DNA of 64,000 nucleotides from Mytilus galloprovincialis (GCF_965363235.1 NC_134839.1:55271560-55335559), one strand, 5' to 3'; shown: positions 46,813 through 59,474, numbered from the stretch's first letter. Made by a program: numbers and translations. The notes: a model not told the origin generated them from the letters alone.

Positions 46813-48720
46813 CGGCGTCCGAATACTTTTAGTTTTCGCACTCTAACTTTAGTAAAAGTGAATGGAAATCTATGAAATTTTAACACAAGGTTTATGACCA
46901 CAAAAGGAAGGTTGGTATTGATTTTGGGAGTTTTGGTCCCAACATTTTAGGAATTAGGGGCCAAAAAGGGCCCAAATAAGCATTTTCTTGGTTTTCGCAC
47001 TATAACTTTAGTTTAAGTTAATAGAAATCTATGAAATTTTGACACAAGGTTTATGACCACAAAAGAACGGTTGGGATTGATTTTGGGAGTTTTGGTCTCA
47101 ACAGTTTAGGAATTAGGGGCCAAAAAAGGGCCCAAATAAGCATTATTCTTGGTTTTCGCACAATAACATTAGTTTAAGTAAATAGAAATCAATGAAATTT
47201 AAACACAATGTTAATGACTACAAAAGGAAGGTTGGTATTGATTTTGGGAGTTTAGGTCCCAACAGTTTAGGAATTAGGGGCCAAAAAGGGACCCAAATAA
47301 GCATTTTTCTTGGTTTTCGCACCATAACGTTAGTATAAGTAAATAGAAATCTATGAAATTTAAACACAAGGTTTATGACCATAAAAGAAAGGTTGGGTTT
47401 GATTTTGGGAGTTTTGGTCCCAACATAATAAGGGGCCCAAAGGGTCCAAAATTAAACTTTTGTTTGATTTCATCAAAATTGAATAATTGGGGTTCTTTGA
47501 TATGCTGAATCTAACTGTCATGACTGTGTATGTAGATTCTTAACTTTTGGTCCCGTTTTCAAATTGGTCTACATTAAGGTCCAAAGGGTCCAAAATTAAA
47601 CTTAGTTTGATTTTGACAAAAAATGAATCAGTTAGGTTCTTTGATATGCTGAATCTAAAAATGTACTTAGATTCTTGATTATTGGCCCAGTTTTCAAGTT
47701 GGTCCAAATCGGGGTCCAAAATTAAACTTTGTTTGATTTCATCAAAAATTGAATAAATGGGGTTCTTTGATATACCAAATCTAACTGTGTATGTAGATTC
47801 TTCATTTTTGGTCCTGTTTTCAAATTGGTCTACACTAAAGTCCAAAGGGTCCAAAATTAAACTTAGTCTGATTTTAACAAAAATTGAAATCTTGAAGTTG
47901 TTTGATATGCTGAATCCAAAAATGTACTTAGATTTTTTATTATGGGCCCAGTTTTCAAGTTGGTCCAAATCAGGATCTAAAATTATTATATTAAGTATTG
48001 TGCAATAGCAAGTCTTTTCAATTGCACAGTATTGCGCAATGGCAAGAAATATCTAATTGCACAATATTGTGAAATATCAAATTTTTTTTAATTAGAGTTA
48101 TCTTTCTTTGTCCAGAATAGTAAGCAAGAAATATCTAATTGCAAAATATTGTGCAATAGCAAGATTTTTTTTTTAATTGGAGTTATCTTTCTTTGTCCAG
48201 AATCAACTTAAATCTTTGTTATATACAATATACAATGTATATTCACTTTTTACTACCAACTGATAAATTAAAATAATCTTTACCATTCAGTGATAACAAG
48301 CAGTTTTTTTACATCTTAAAATTTTATGATGTATTTAAATGAGTAGTTATTGTTGCAAACTCCATTAGAAATTTTAATTGAGATTAGTTTTGGAATAAGG
48401 GAAAGGGGGATGTGATTAAAAAAATTGGGTTCAATTTTTCTCATTTGAAATTTCATAAATAAAAAAGAAAATTTCTTCAAACATTTTTTTGAGAGGATTA
48501 ATATTCAACAGCATAGTGAATTGCTCTAAGAGAAACAAAAATTTTAAGTTCATTAGAACACATTCATTCTGTGTCAGAAACCTATGCTGTGTCAACTATT
48601 TAATCACAATCCAAATTTAGAGCTGAATCCAGCTTGAATGTTGTGTCCATACTTGCCCTAACCGTTCAGGGTTCAACCTCTGCGGTCGTATAAAGCTACG
48701 CCCTGCGGAGCATCTGGTTT
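46725..48720 (+). mobile_element. Repeat family P5 with CGT microsatellite and tandem body
   Basis: Opens TTATACGACCGCAAATTTTG, then GGCGTCGGCGTCGTCGTCG (46775-46815). It has about four 150-bp units with GGTTTATGACCACAAAAG and GGAATTAGGGGCCAAAAA, then units with GGGTCCAAAATTAAACTT. It ends GCGGTCGTATAAAGCTACGC then CCTGCGGAGCATCTGG. The TACGACCGC / GCGGTCGTA pair is a short inverted terminus. An inverted copy lies at 52127-53068. Frames such as 47540-47968 come from the repeat units. Confidence 0.75.
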
Positions 48721-48724
48721 AAAT

Positions 48725-49310
48725 TAAACTCACATCAGTTTACTGGTAGTTGTTTGGATGAGTTAAAATAAGATACTTGTTTATATGGAGAAAAAAATCT
48801 GATTTGCACTCTGGATCTTTACTATCACATGTGTTACTGAAATATGCTTGGTTTATTTTAATTTATTTTAAACGAATGTTTGATGAAAATATGCTCCCTT
48901 TCCTTTAAATTTTCTGATTTTTCAGAATTATAATATTTTAACCATCAAATTAAAAGCATTTTTGATGATTGAACATTTTGTTATTCACATCCTCAGCACT
49001 TCACAGTGTAAGCCCTTTACAGATATTTTAGACTTCTACTTCCCAGTTACCATTGATTTTAATATAGAACTAAAAAAGGTGCGAACAAGATCTCCAATAA
49101 GTCAACATGATTTAAATCATCACTTGATTCTGAAAGTGTTGGAACTCATAAAAGTTTTCTCAGAAACTACTGGACCAGATGTTACCAAACTTTACCTAAA
49201 TATTCTTTCAAATTCCAATTTAAAAATTGCATCTGGGGTAATTTATCCATTAACAAACATGGCTGATGCAAGTGAAATGGAACATTGGGCTTAACCACTT
49301 TTTGCCATAT
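48725..49310. other. Intergenic, no convincing gene
   Basis: The 110-codon frame at 48962-49294 includes CTCAGAAACTACTGGACCAG, a word typical of the P3/P5-type repeats, so it is probably repeat-derived. Confidence 0.45.
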
Positions 49311-50215
49311 ATCTCGACAAGAGTGCACACAGTGAAATGTCCTGCCTGCTTTACTGACCATTGATTTTATCTTGAAAGTCTTGTAGATAAAGGTTTAAAT
49401 AAAAAATCACAAAACCCAGGTCAGATAAATTCTGTCCGACAGACACATACACCTTGCAATTATTTTTATACACCAAAATTAGTTGACCTATTGCTTAAAA
49501 AACTTGGAAAAACAGACTCAAAACAAAAATTTTACATTGACCATGAACCGTAAAAATGAGGTCACTGTCAGTTGAAACCTGTCAAGACTCAGCTGACAAG
49601 TACCCATTACATACACCAAATATATCGAATATAAATATATATTCCTGCTTGTAGTGCTTGATAGACCGAAACACAAAAACTAACATTGACTGCAAGACGG
49701 ACATGTACACCTTGCAATTATTCTATACAGCAAATATGAGTTGACCTGTTGCTGATAATACTTGGAACAACAAACCAAAACTCAAAAAACTTAACATTAA
49801 TCAATGAATAATGAAATTAGCCAATTAGGGACGACATCAAAAGATCGATGTAGGATAACAAACTTAAATCAAATAGTTTGGGGGTGGGGGGGTCAACATT
49901 GCTGCAAGTTTTGTTAATCTAAAATCGATTTTACATATATCCCTATTGATCAATCAATTTTTCCAAAATTAAGTTAAGAGGGGGGGTGTGGGGGTCAGTG
50001 AAAAAACTATGTGAATTTAGTTTTTTATCCTTCATTGAACTTTTGATGTCGTCCCTTACAGTCATGCCATACCGTATAGCTGTCTGACCTGCTAAAAGTA
50101 TTTGAGAAACGGACCTAACACCCACATCACTAATCCATGAAATTAGGTCGAGGTCAGATAAACACTGTCTGACAGAAATGATGATGTAGACGCGGCAAGG
50201 GGCCTATACACTAAA
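49311..50215 (-). mobile_element. Inverted, truncated copy of family P1, interrupted by a MITE
   Basis: Read on the minus strand it ends like the 22738 element (GGACATTTCACTGTGTGCAC then TCTTGTCGAG), with units containing TGACCTCATTTTTACGGTTC. The hairpin head and GGC tract are missing. The MITE at 49828-50055 is nested in it. Confidence 0.65.
49828..50055. mobile_element. PIF/Harbinger-type MITE, 228 bp, TTA duplication
   Basis: Ends GGGACGACATCAAAAG and its inverse CTTTTGATGTCGTCCC, with pairing continuing through AGGATAA and AAAT. TTA at 49825-49827 and 50056-50058. A 3-bp TWA duplication is the mark of PIF/Harbinger. Contains G-rich tracts near 49880 and 49980. Confidence 0.75.
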
Positions 50216-50274
50216 TAATGTTATCCAATTACTCATAAGTTAAAAAAAATCACATGATAAAAAGAAACTCCGAT

Positions 50275-50425
50275 TTATTTTTGGCACTGGCTACGGTTAC
50301 ATGGAAATGTAACAATAATAAAAATATTATTGTTACTTTGGCGACTAATTGCCGGAATGCAAAGTTGGGTAAGGAACCGATTAATTACGAATGTAACAAT
50401 AATAATTGAGGCTACGGTTACATTG
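50275..50425. repeat. Copy 1 of a 150-bp repeat (inverted relative to 57818)
   Basis: CACTGGCTACGGTTACATGG, AATAATAAAAATATTATTG and GGTAAGGAACCGATTAATTA are found in reverse at 57818-57965. The two copies are 7.4 kb apart. The unit contains an imperfect internal palindrome around AATATTATTG. Confidence 0.75.
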
Positions 50426-50954
50426 CGTGATTGTTACATTAAAAACAGCAATGTACTCTAGATTTATTAAACTCAAATCTTCTATATAGTTTTGTTGCTT
50501 AATTCATTCATGTCTACTAAATAATACTTGTTACAATAATAAATATTATTATTCAACAAATGGTGTTTAAATAGTTTTAGGTATTAATGGATTTGATGTT
50601 CTTAAAGATACTGCTTCAAATTAGTAGTGCCAAAGGCGAAAAATATAGTTCAATGGTTTGTTGTTGAAAACTCGGGCTAAGAAAACTCTTCACTTTTAAG
50701 TATTTAACTACACACCTACTCGTATTACTGTCATTATACTTTGAACACAAGATGAAGAGATTCCTATTACCAATTTTGTTTCGGTGAAAAATTTGAAACT
50801 TGCATGGGATGCGTTTGAAACAAAACTGAAACAATATCAAGACACAAATTTCATACAGCTATAAAAACGCACTTACCAAAAATTGATACATCAAAAGCAA
50901 AGTTTACTAACTGTTAACTAACACTGTGAACTTCTGTATACATGTATAAAATTG

Positions 50955-51260
50955 AGAATGGAAATGGGGAATGTGTCAAAGCGACAACAACCCGAACATA
51001 GAGCAGACAACAACCGAAGGTCACCAATGGGTCTTCAATGTAGCGAGTAACTCCCGCACCCGTCGGAGGCATCCTTCAGCTGGCCCCTAAGCAAATATGT
51101 ATACTAGTTCAGTGATAATGGACGTCATACTGAACTCCGAATTATACACAAGAAACTAACATTAAAAAATCATAAAAGACTAACAAAGGCCATGCAAAGG
51201 CTCCCGACTTGAGAAATGTCCGAGTCCGATTTCAGAATCCATGGAGGACGTACTATAAAA
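50955..51260. repeat. SINE-like dispersed repeat fragment
   Basis: GAATGGAAATGGGGAATGTG then TCAAAGCGACAACAACCCGA and GTCTTCAATGTAGCGAGTAA. It has the look of mussel dispersed repeats I know, but no pol III boxes or tail were identified. Assignment is tentative. Confidence 0.4.
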
Positions 51261-51494
51261 AAAACCAACAAATTGTATGTTATACTTGTATGTATTGTAA
51301 ATATAAGATAATGTCTTCAACTTTTATTATTTAGTACATATTACAAGTGTGGACACAGATGAGTGTGGATAGTATGTATGGATGTTTGACAGTGTCTTAT
51401 GACAAAATGAGTTCTATGTTTTTTCTATATGGTGTTATTAACTATGTTGCACGATGACAACCAATCTGAGCATTATGAGTGTTATTTATTAAAT

Positions 51495-51860
51495 TTTTTA
51501 TGCCCCCACCTACAATAGTAGATAGGCATTATGTTTTCTGGTCTGTGGGTCCGTTCGTTCGTTTGTCCCGCTTTAGGTTAAAGTTTTTGGTCAAGGTAGT
51601 TTTTGATGAAGCTGAAGTCCAATCAACTCGAAACTTAGTACACATGTTCATTATGATATGATCTTTCTAATTTTAAAGCCAAATTAGACTTTTGACCCCA
51701 ATTTCACGGTCCATTGAACATAGAAAATGGAAGTGGGAGTTTCAGGTTAAAGTTTTTGGTCAAAGTAGTTTTTGATGAAGCTGAATTCCAATCAACTTGA
51801 AACTTACTACACTTGTTGCATATGATATGATCTTTCTAATTTCAAAACTCATAACTGCTC
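51495..51860 (+). mobile_element. Repeat family P4 with GTCC/GTTC-rich head
   Basis: Opens ATGCCCCCACCTACAATAGT, then GGGTCCGTTCGTTCGTTTGT and two diverged units of TTAAAGTTTTTGGTCAAGG to TGATATGATCTTTCTAA. A partial copy lies at 44200-44475. No protein. Confidence 0.65.
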
Positions 51861-52126
51861 CAAAAGTAATCTGATAGAATTTCAAGCATTTTAAGCCAAT
51901 ATTATCAACATCTACTAATGAGTCTTAATATGTCTACATATCTAAAAAGTCATAGTATTCAAAAGGTAATGCAAAATTATTCCTTTTCATTTTTTTTGTT
52001 ATATGGATACACATTTGAGTGATACATGTACCAATACAATATATGTTGTGGTATGAAAGTGCAGTAATTAGCATTTACTGTAACTATGTTAATTCACACA
52101 AATTGAAAAATAAACAAATGAATGGA

Positions 52127-53068
52127 CCAGATGCTCCGCAGAGCCCAGCTTTATACGACTGCAGAGGTCGAAGCCTGAACAGTTGGGGCTAGTATTGACA
52201 CAACATTCAAGCTGGAAACAGCTCTGAGTTTGAATTGTGATTAAATAGATGACACAGCTTAGGTTTCTGACACAGAGTTAATGTGGTCTAATGAACTTAA
52301 ATATTTGTTTTGCTTTTGTGTTAGGAGCAATTCACTATGCTGCTGAATATTAATCCTTTCAAACAAAAATATCTAAAGAAATTTTCTTTTTAATTTCTGA
52401 AATGAGAAACATTTAGAGGAGACAAACTTCAGTTAAGAGATCAGAAACTAAAAAAATGTATAATTTTTCCATTTGTAAAAGGGCATACCCTAGAAAGTGC
52501 TTGCAATCACTGAATGGTTATTAATGACTGCTTTAATTTATCAGTTGGTAATAAAGTGAATATTGCATTGTATATTGTATAATTGATTTAAGTTGACTGA
52601 ACAAAGAAAGATAACTCCAATTTTCAAAGAAGATTTCATAAAGCATTGGTATTAGGTAATTCAAGAACCATTCTGGACAAACTCCAATTAAGGGTCTTGA
52701 ATTTACAAAAATGTTTGTTTTTGGTCCGTAATTATTAGACTGTTTGTCCCATAACTCACACAATATATCCGAACCTTCTACTTATGGTATTAAACATTGT
52801 GGTACAATTTCAGAACAATTGAAATACTTATACACAACTTTTTAAACCGACACTAGATTAAAGCTTGTTTTGGGCACCTTTGTACCCCTTATTCCTAAAC
52901 CTTAGGGACCATAACCCCCAAAATCAATCCCAAGCTTCCTTTTGTGGTTATAAGCGTTGTGTTATAATTTTGTTGATTTCTGTTGACTTATAATAAAGTT
53001 ATTATCCAGAAACCATCTTTCGGACAGGATACCAATTTACGACCCCAAATTTTTTGTGGTTGTATAAA
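52127..53068 (-). mobile_element. Inverted copy of repeat family P5
   Basis: Starts on the plus strand with CCAGATGCTCCGCAGAGCCC and TTTATACGACTGCAGAGGTC, the inverse of the 48670-48718 end, and finishes near 53068 with CCCCAAATTTTTTGTGGTTG. The CGT microsatellite is missing and the body is shorter, so this is an older or deleted copy. Confidence 0.65.
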
Positions 53069-53112
53069 AATGTTGAACATGTGCAATGAAGTATAGTTTT
53101 AGAAATCGATTA

Positions 53113-53405
53113 GGGAGCTACCATTTGATTTTTATGGGGGGGGGGGGGGGGCTAGGATGAAAAATTTTGTCCTGCCTTTTTTTTTTAGTTGTAATCTGTG
53201 TCCTGCCTTTTTATTTTTCAGTCTATTCGGTCCTGCCTCTTTTTTTCTTAGCTTATCCTGACTTTTTTACAACAATTGTCATCCTGCCTTTTTTTTTTTG
53301 CCAAGTTACTCATCCTGCCTTTTTTTTTTTACTCAAAATCCTGTCCTGCCTTTTTTTTTCAAATTTCATCCTAGCTCCCCCCATAAAAATCAAATGGTAG
53401 CTCCC
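53113..53405. mobile_element. PIF/Harbinger-type MITE, 293 bp, TTA duplication
   Basis: Ends GGGAGCTACCATTTGATTTT then TATGGGGGG, with the exact inverse on the right. TTA at 53110-53112 and 53406-53408. The interior is a row of TCCTGCC followed by T runs, repeated about six times. Confidence 0.8.
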
Positions 53406-53408
53406 TTA

Positions 53409-55271
53409 GACTGGATAGGCCTTATAATTTTTTTCCCTCCTAATTGAAGGACCGTTTACACTCAGGGCCGAGTCATCAGCAGGCAATACAGATGTATTAA
53501 AACAACCTAGCATCATATTGCTAGTAGTGGGAGTAGCATTGTCCGGTAAATTTGTTCCCACTTTTTTTTATAAAATGTATGGTTCAAATCAAAATAGAAT
53601 GCTTTTATCTCCTGAATACTTACATTGTACATAGAGATGATACTACTTTGACAAATCCTTGTCCATTAGAGTTGTCTGTCAAATCTTAATTTCACAATTG
53701 CATAACAATGAACTGAGCTCAAAGCAAAGTACTTTAATAATACACTTAGACAAAGAGCTAAATCCAGTGATATACTTTGTACTACAGGTCCTTCATGACC
53801 ATCCATCCACCCAAACCATATCTCAATAACATTCCATACTACATGATTGGATTCAGAAGTCCTGAAAAAGACATGACTTTTTTTATCTTGTTTTAAGTAT
53901 ATATGCACAGGTTAAACCTTTATTGTGGATATAATCATTCAGTATCTAGCAACTATCAATTTGCTTCATGCACATATTGATATAGGTTGATTGCTCCTCT
54001 GTTGGAAATTAGAACACACCTCCATCTAATTTTAGTCAACTGACGAAGAAAAATTCAAAACTATATAAAATGTTATCTAAGACTTGTCAGTGTCTATTTC
54101 CTTTGCCACTGAATAAGATTCCACATTTACAACCAATGAAAATCAAATATCCCTCTAATAGACTTAGCATTGAAATCGTTTTCTAAAATGGTAGTTATGT
54201 GGAACCTAGAACTAAAAAAATTGAAACAATATATCTTAAATATTTCAAATGCATGTACATTTAATAATTCTCCAAAATTCACTTTATTTTTCCTTTTTTG
54301 GTTTTCTGTTGGAGACTGTATATTGACCTCTATGTAGCCTTTTCAACTTATAAAAGGGGGGATACATTTCCATAGAATTAAACTTTTCTGAAAGAATTGA
54401 TTCCATTTATTTTCAATAAACAATAAATATTGAAGTCTATAACAGGCATCTAGGAACAGGCTCAACATTATTTCTAAACATGTATTAATATATACCAAAA
54501 TGTGGACAAACCTACATTAAATATTCTACTTCAACGACTTTAATTAGTGGAGTAGATCAAATTAAAAAGTCACAATGGTTAAAAACTCCAATGGCAGTCT
54601 TTCCTGCTAAAATCTTGATGTGTAGAATGTGATATACCATTTTTGGGTCTATATACTGTCCTTTAAATTTAGGTCATTTTGACACGGCAAAATATGAAAA
54701 AAAATGTAAACTATGGTCTGGAAAGCACACAGTTTGTGATATTTTAAGGTATCTTTACTAAGAAAACCTGCAAATCTCAGTGGCAGATCCAGAACTTTTC
54801 AAAAAGGTGTGGGGGCTCTGATGGACCAGAGGGTTGCCCACTCCCATCACGCTTCAATGATTTCTTACATATATGTCATAAGCTAAATTTCCCCCACCCC
54901 CTTGGTCTGTCTATGCATCTGTTTATCGTTCTGCGAAATAGTACTAATACTAATTTTTCCCCTCCCTTACCTGGCCCTAGACAGTTGCTTACCTTTGTAA
55001 ACATTTTATAATTATAGTCAGGTATATATTGATTGAGAGTAACTTACATAGTAGTTAATGGGACTCTTTTTCACACGGTTCTGTGAAATATAATACGGCA
55101 AATATATACCCGTACATACTATCCGCATAACACAGAAATCTGATAGATTTTCACTCCTCTGGGAAAAATCAACCTGTGAAATGAAATACCATGCCTGGAA
55201 AAAAATTACCGGGACAAATTATCCTCAGGATAAAATATCACAGAGGACGAAATAAACCGTTACATTACATG
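53409..55271. other. Intergenic, no gene seen
   Basis: AT-rich. A single CAGTGGCAGATCCAGA end-like word occurs at about 54778, related to the MITE at 61807. The minus-strand 80-codon frame at 53666-53908 has no recognised motif. Confidence 0.45.
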
Positions 55272-56600
55272 AGAAGCCGGTTTGGTTACAAATAATTATG
55301 TCACGTGAAGGCGCACTGACGTCACAATTTGCATTAATTTTGCAATACACTACAGTTCACTCATACAGAACCCATTATCATGCAAACATGCAACGTGAAT
55401 GTGATTGGTTATCAAATAATACAGAATTTATGCACGTACAGTTAATATAGAAGAAATTAGTTCATCAAATGTGAGTTCGTGATCTTGTGGTTAAGACCGA
55501 TGGCTACAGTGCTGAAAGTCCTGAGTTAGATTCTCACTTGGGGTGCTAAAAATATCAGTACATCAGAAGGGTAATTTTCACCCTCTCACACACATCTTTG
55601 TTAATGTTCCGGGATTGTTGAAAACTTGCATATTCATCAATATTTGATTTTGTGGTTTTAACAATCCAGACAGACAAATAGCAATAAGGTGTTTAGGAAA
55701 ACATGACCTAAAACCTCCTTCATATATGACAAAAATACATGGGAACTCATATTGAATGGTCAAATGTGTTCAATATGAGAATTGAAATTAAGATGGTAAA
55801 ATCAAATATTAGCCGTTACTGTAAATGGACTTAAAGTATGACTTTTCAGCAAATTTAAAGGGAAATGACACGGAAGGGGCCAAATAGTGTTCAAGGGGAG
55901 CAAATGCTATTTAAATTAGTATGCAGGTTTTAAATATAGAGGGAAGTTGAGTCATCTTTTTGGGTGAAGTTAAATACTGACTAGTGTGTGGTTCTCATTG
56001 GGTCTAAGCGTGACCAATATTGACAATTTTTCGCAAGCGTGAAACGTGAAAGTCAAATTATTGTGTCATGAAAACGGGAAATGAGGTCTGTCGTGGAAAC
56101 GGGAAATGGGGTTCTGCAGGACCCCGAAAATGACAAAAAAATGAAAATTGCTCATGTACATAGTGTAAGCGGGATATGGGAATCTGACAAAACAGTAAGT
56201 GGGATCTGGGATCAGAACACCACCCCCCCCCCCCCCCCAATGAGACCCCCTTATGTAGATTTACCTTCTAATTCTATATAAAAAAAAACACAACTAAGAA
56301 CTACGTTTAATTCACTTTGACTACTGATATGCAAACCTAGAAATATTTCATAAAATAGTGATTGAAAGATTCATAACACTTTGAAAGGATAATTCAGACA
56401 CGTGTTACGCGGGGAGCATGTTTTAAATTTGTTTACAAATAATAATGTCACGTGATCGCGCACTGACCTCAAGTTGCATCGCCCTTACAATTCACTAATA
56501 CATGACCATTTTCATGCAAACATGCAACGTGAATGTGATTGGTTATCATATAATACAGAAATAATGCATGCACAGTTTAAGAAGAAATTAGTTCAATAAA
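55272..56600. repeat. Direct duplication of a 200-bp promoter-like block
   Basis: Copies at about 55272-55472 and 56429-56600 share ATAATTATGTCACGTGA-like sequence, GCGCACTGAC, CATGCAAACATGCAACGTGA and ATGTGATTGGTTATCA, then AGAAGAAATTAGTTCA. Both carry a CACGTG box and an inverted CCAAT box; copy 1 also has TGACGTCA. No gene was found next to either copy. Confidence 0.6.
55485..55549 (+). tRNA. tRNA-like relic (possible SINE head)
   Basis: GTGGTTAAGACCGATGGCT resembles a pol III A box, and GAGTTAGATTCTC, a short stem with a 7-nt loop, resembles a B box and T arm, spaced about as in a tRNA. The acceptor stem does not close, so it is not a working tRNA; a tRNA-derived SINE fragment is likely. 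Confidence 0.35.
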
Positions 56601-56924
56601 TCGATGCGATTTTCACTTTTGACACGAATAGGTCGGGTTGACATTACTGTCATCGGAGATAATATTGAGATAAATGGGATAAAACGGACCGTCAAAAAGG
56701 TCTAGAGGAGCACATCAGTAGAACCTTAACATTAATAAGTAATACTTACCAAAATTTCTCTAATTAAAGAACTATATAACTGAAATTTCACAAAGATAAC
56801 GGTAAACATTTTGTTGATGGTGATGATGCTATTATCGATCCGTTGAATTCAGGGTCAACGGAATTTTTTGCGTTGCGTTTAAATCATTGAGGCCATCTAT
56901 TTTTATTGCGGGTTCCACATATAT

Positions 56925-57310
56925 AAATCGGAATTAAAGAAAAAATGGAATGTTGTTAGCAGAATCAAAACAGAAATGATGAACATTGCAACATTTTCGG
57001 CAAAATATAAATAGGATGGAGGATCTGTGTATTCACATTATTTGTAAAACTCTCCTTATTCATGTGAAGCGTGTGCTTTACATCGAGGCTTGCTATGCTT
57101 ATCATTGACGCCACAGTACTTCAACCAATCAGACAATGTTTATTTTGGGCATTTGACTTTTTTTAACTCAGATTTTGGAATATTTTAATCGAAATTATAG
57201 AAAAATGGAATGTTGTTAGTACATATAAAATAGAAAATGATGAATACTTTTAGCTAAAGATAATTTGGATGGGGGTTCTGTGTATTCACATTATTTGCAC
57301 AACTCTCCTT
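56925..57310. repeat. Two diverged tandem copies, period about 248 bp
   Basis: AAAAATGGAATGTTGTTAG and TCTGTGTATTCACATTATTTG occur at 56942/57029 and again at 57202/57278 in the same order. No ORF. Confidence 0.6.
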
Positions 57311-57479
57311 ACTGATGCCATATTTTGGAATTTCCGTGACCTAAATGGTTCGCGAAAATTAATATTTTTATATATAGTATAGTAACTAGTCCCATCGAAC
57401 ATTGCTGTTTTCATGTAACAATAACGCAATGTAAATAAAGGCAACAGTAGTAAACCGCTGTTCAAAAATCGTAAATCTA

Positions 57480-57825
57480 TGGAGAAAAAAAAACAAAATC
57501 GGGGAAAACAAACTAAAACTGAAGGAAACGCATTAAATATAAGGGAAGAACAACGACACAATATTCAAATGTAACACACATAGCAACGGACTAAGCATTA
57601 GACACAATCCGATGAGAATAACCAATATAACATCAAAACCAAATACATGAATTTGGGATAGAAAAGTACCTTGACACGTCTTATAGTAATGTGAATTCAC
57701 ACTCAAATATAAGAGAAAACAAACGACACAACGGAAACACAACGTTAAAATGTTACACACACAGAAACGAACTATGATATAACAATGGCCATTTTCCTGA
57801 CTTGGTACAGGACATTTTTAAACCG
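57480..57825 (+). repeat. Dispersed repeat with ACGACACAA motifs
   Basis: GGGAAGAACAACGACACAAT and GAGAAAACAAACGACACAAC, ending GGCCATTTTCCTGACTTGGT then ACAGGACATTTTTAAA. I recognise this ending as common in mussel genomic and transcript data; this is memory, not a search result. Confidence 0.5.
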
Positions 57826-57965
57826 TAGCCTCAATAATTATTGTTACATTCGTAATTAATCGGTTCCTCATCCAACCATGCATTCCGGTATTTAGTCCCC
57901 AATGTGAATAATATTTTTATTATTGTTACATTTCCATGTAACTGTAGCCAGTGCCTTTATTTTTT
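57818..57965. repeat. Copy 2 of the 150-bp repeat, inverted relative to 50275
   Basis: CGTAGCCTCAATAATTATTG, TTCGTAATTAATCGGTTCC and TTTCCATGTAACTGTAGCCA are the inverse of the block at 50275-50425, with few differences. Confidence 0.75.
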
Positions 57966-58102
57966 GAAGCAGTTTGTGTAATACAAATAGACCGGAAATA
58001 CAAATTAAGATTGAAAAACATTGATAAACAATTGTTTTCTTCTGCTAACCGAGTTCTTGTGTTTTGAATATTGCAAAAGCAATCGCCAAGATACGAAACA
58101 TG

Positions 58103-58219
58103 GATTATTCTTTAGTATATTAAATAGATAAACTTTGTATTGATTATTCTTTAGTATATTAAATAGATAAACTTTGTATTGATTATTCTTTAGTATATTA
58201 AATAGATAAACTTTGTATG
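58103..58219. repeat. Three exact tandem copies of a 39-bp unit
   Basis: Units starting GATTATTCTTTAGTATATTA at 58103, 58142 and 58181. The period is a multiple of three, so a frame stays open across it on the minus strand, but there is no evidence that it is translated. Confidence 0.85.
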
Positions 58220-58489
58220 GCAAAAATGATTTGAAAGACAAAATCTTCATGTAAGCCAACATGGTCGTAATTGTCCGTCAATTCCACGTAGGAATTAGTG
58301 CCCTTAAATGAAGATGTTCAAGTTATTGCCTATAAATATCTTGAGAACTATAATAGATAAATAGCAACAATGACCAGCAGTTCACGATCTTATAATATAC
58401 CTTAAAACAGGAACTTTCTATACTATAGAAAGTCCCTGCTTAAAGTTAACTAATAGACAAACTTGTATCTTTAATTTTGGGGCCCTTTA

Positions 58490-58625
58490 TAGCTTGTTGT
58501 TCGGTGTGAGCCAAGGCTCCGTGTTGAAGGCCGTACATTGACCTATAATGGTTTACTTTTTTAAATTGTTATTTGGATGGAGAGTTGTCTCATTGGCACT
58601 CACACCACATCTTCCTATATCTATT
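58490..58625 (+). repeat. Dispersed SINE-like repeat, copy on plus strand
   Basis: GTGTGAGCCAAGGCTCCGTG, TTGACCTATAATGGTTTACT, TGGATGGAGAGTTGTCTCAT and CCACATCTTCCTATATCT. Near-identical sequence lies inverted at 63447-63600, and shorter relatives at about 14915-15010 and 63040-63145. Confidence 0.65.
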
Positions 58626-58894
58626 ATGTATATTCATACTCTCCATAAGGAGGATACTCAACATTTATTCATTTTAATTATCGGTAGTCAACATGGTCGA
58701 AATCGTCAGTCAACTCCTTGTAGCTAGTATTATAAAAAGAAACACCAAACAGAAAATTGGCCAAAGGGCATACATTTATTTTTGGCTGAAATTGTCAGTC
58801 AACTCCTCGTCACTGCCTTTAAATGATACCATTTCTACATTTTTTTTAAAATATAGTAGGGAGAGACTATTAGCAATAAAAATTAGAAAAAACA

Positions 58895-59010
58895 TTAAGG
58901 TCTCCTAACGTAGTGGAAAGATCACTTGACCACCAAACTTAACCGTGTTCACTGATCCATGAAATCGGGTCGATGTCAAGTGAAAACTGTCTGACGGGCA
59001 TGACAACATA
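58895..59010 (-). repeat. Short fragment of family P1
   Basis: GTGTTCACTGATCCATGAAA then CGGGTCGATGTCAAGTGAAA matches one body unit of the 22738 element in reverse. Confidence 0.5.
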
Positions 59011-59474
59011 CTAATATATATATGTCTCTGGTGACGATTTTCACCTTTTCGTGTTTTAATCTATAAGACTATATTTTCTTTGTGACAAATGATACATTCA
59101 ATATGTTTAGAGTTATCCTTGTAAAAGTCTGCATTTATCATATATGAAGCACCATCGGGTGAAGGGGCCGGAGCCTTTGTCCCTACTAAATCCGCCCCCA
59201 AGAAGTGCAGGATAATACAAATGTATAATGCATGCATTCCTCTTTTGTCCTTGACGTCATTATCTTTTATTCAAAAACTAAATATAAATCTTTAATTTTT
59301 CCACCACATGCATTTTTCATCAATTATGGCAGAAATCAATAATTAAATTTGACATATATCGTCTGACAAGTACTTGTTTAACTAGAAAGGTGAAAGAACA
59401 TATCTCGAGACCAAGATTATATCAACAGGCTTGGTATCAATCTGATTTTTTATGGTGAGTTTTATGGTGAGTAT

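Noticed and set aside
47540..48008. 142-codon minus frame with LSLILDPLDFSVDQFENR-like repeats, and its plus-strand shadow
   Set aside because: Generated by the tandem units of family P5 (GGGTCCAAAATTAAAC); no independent coding evidence.
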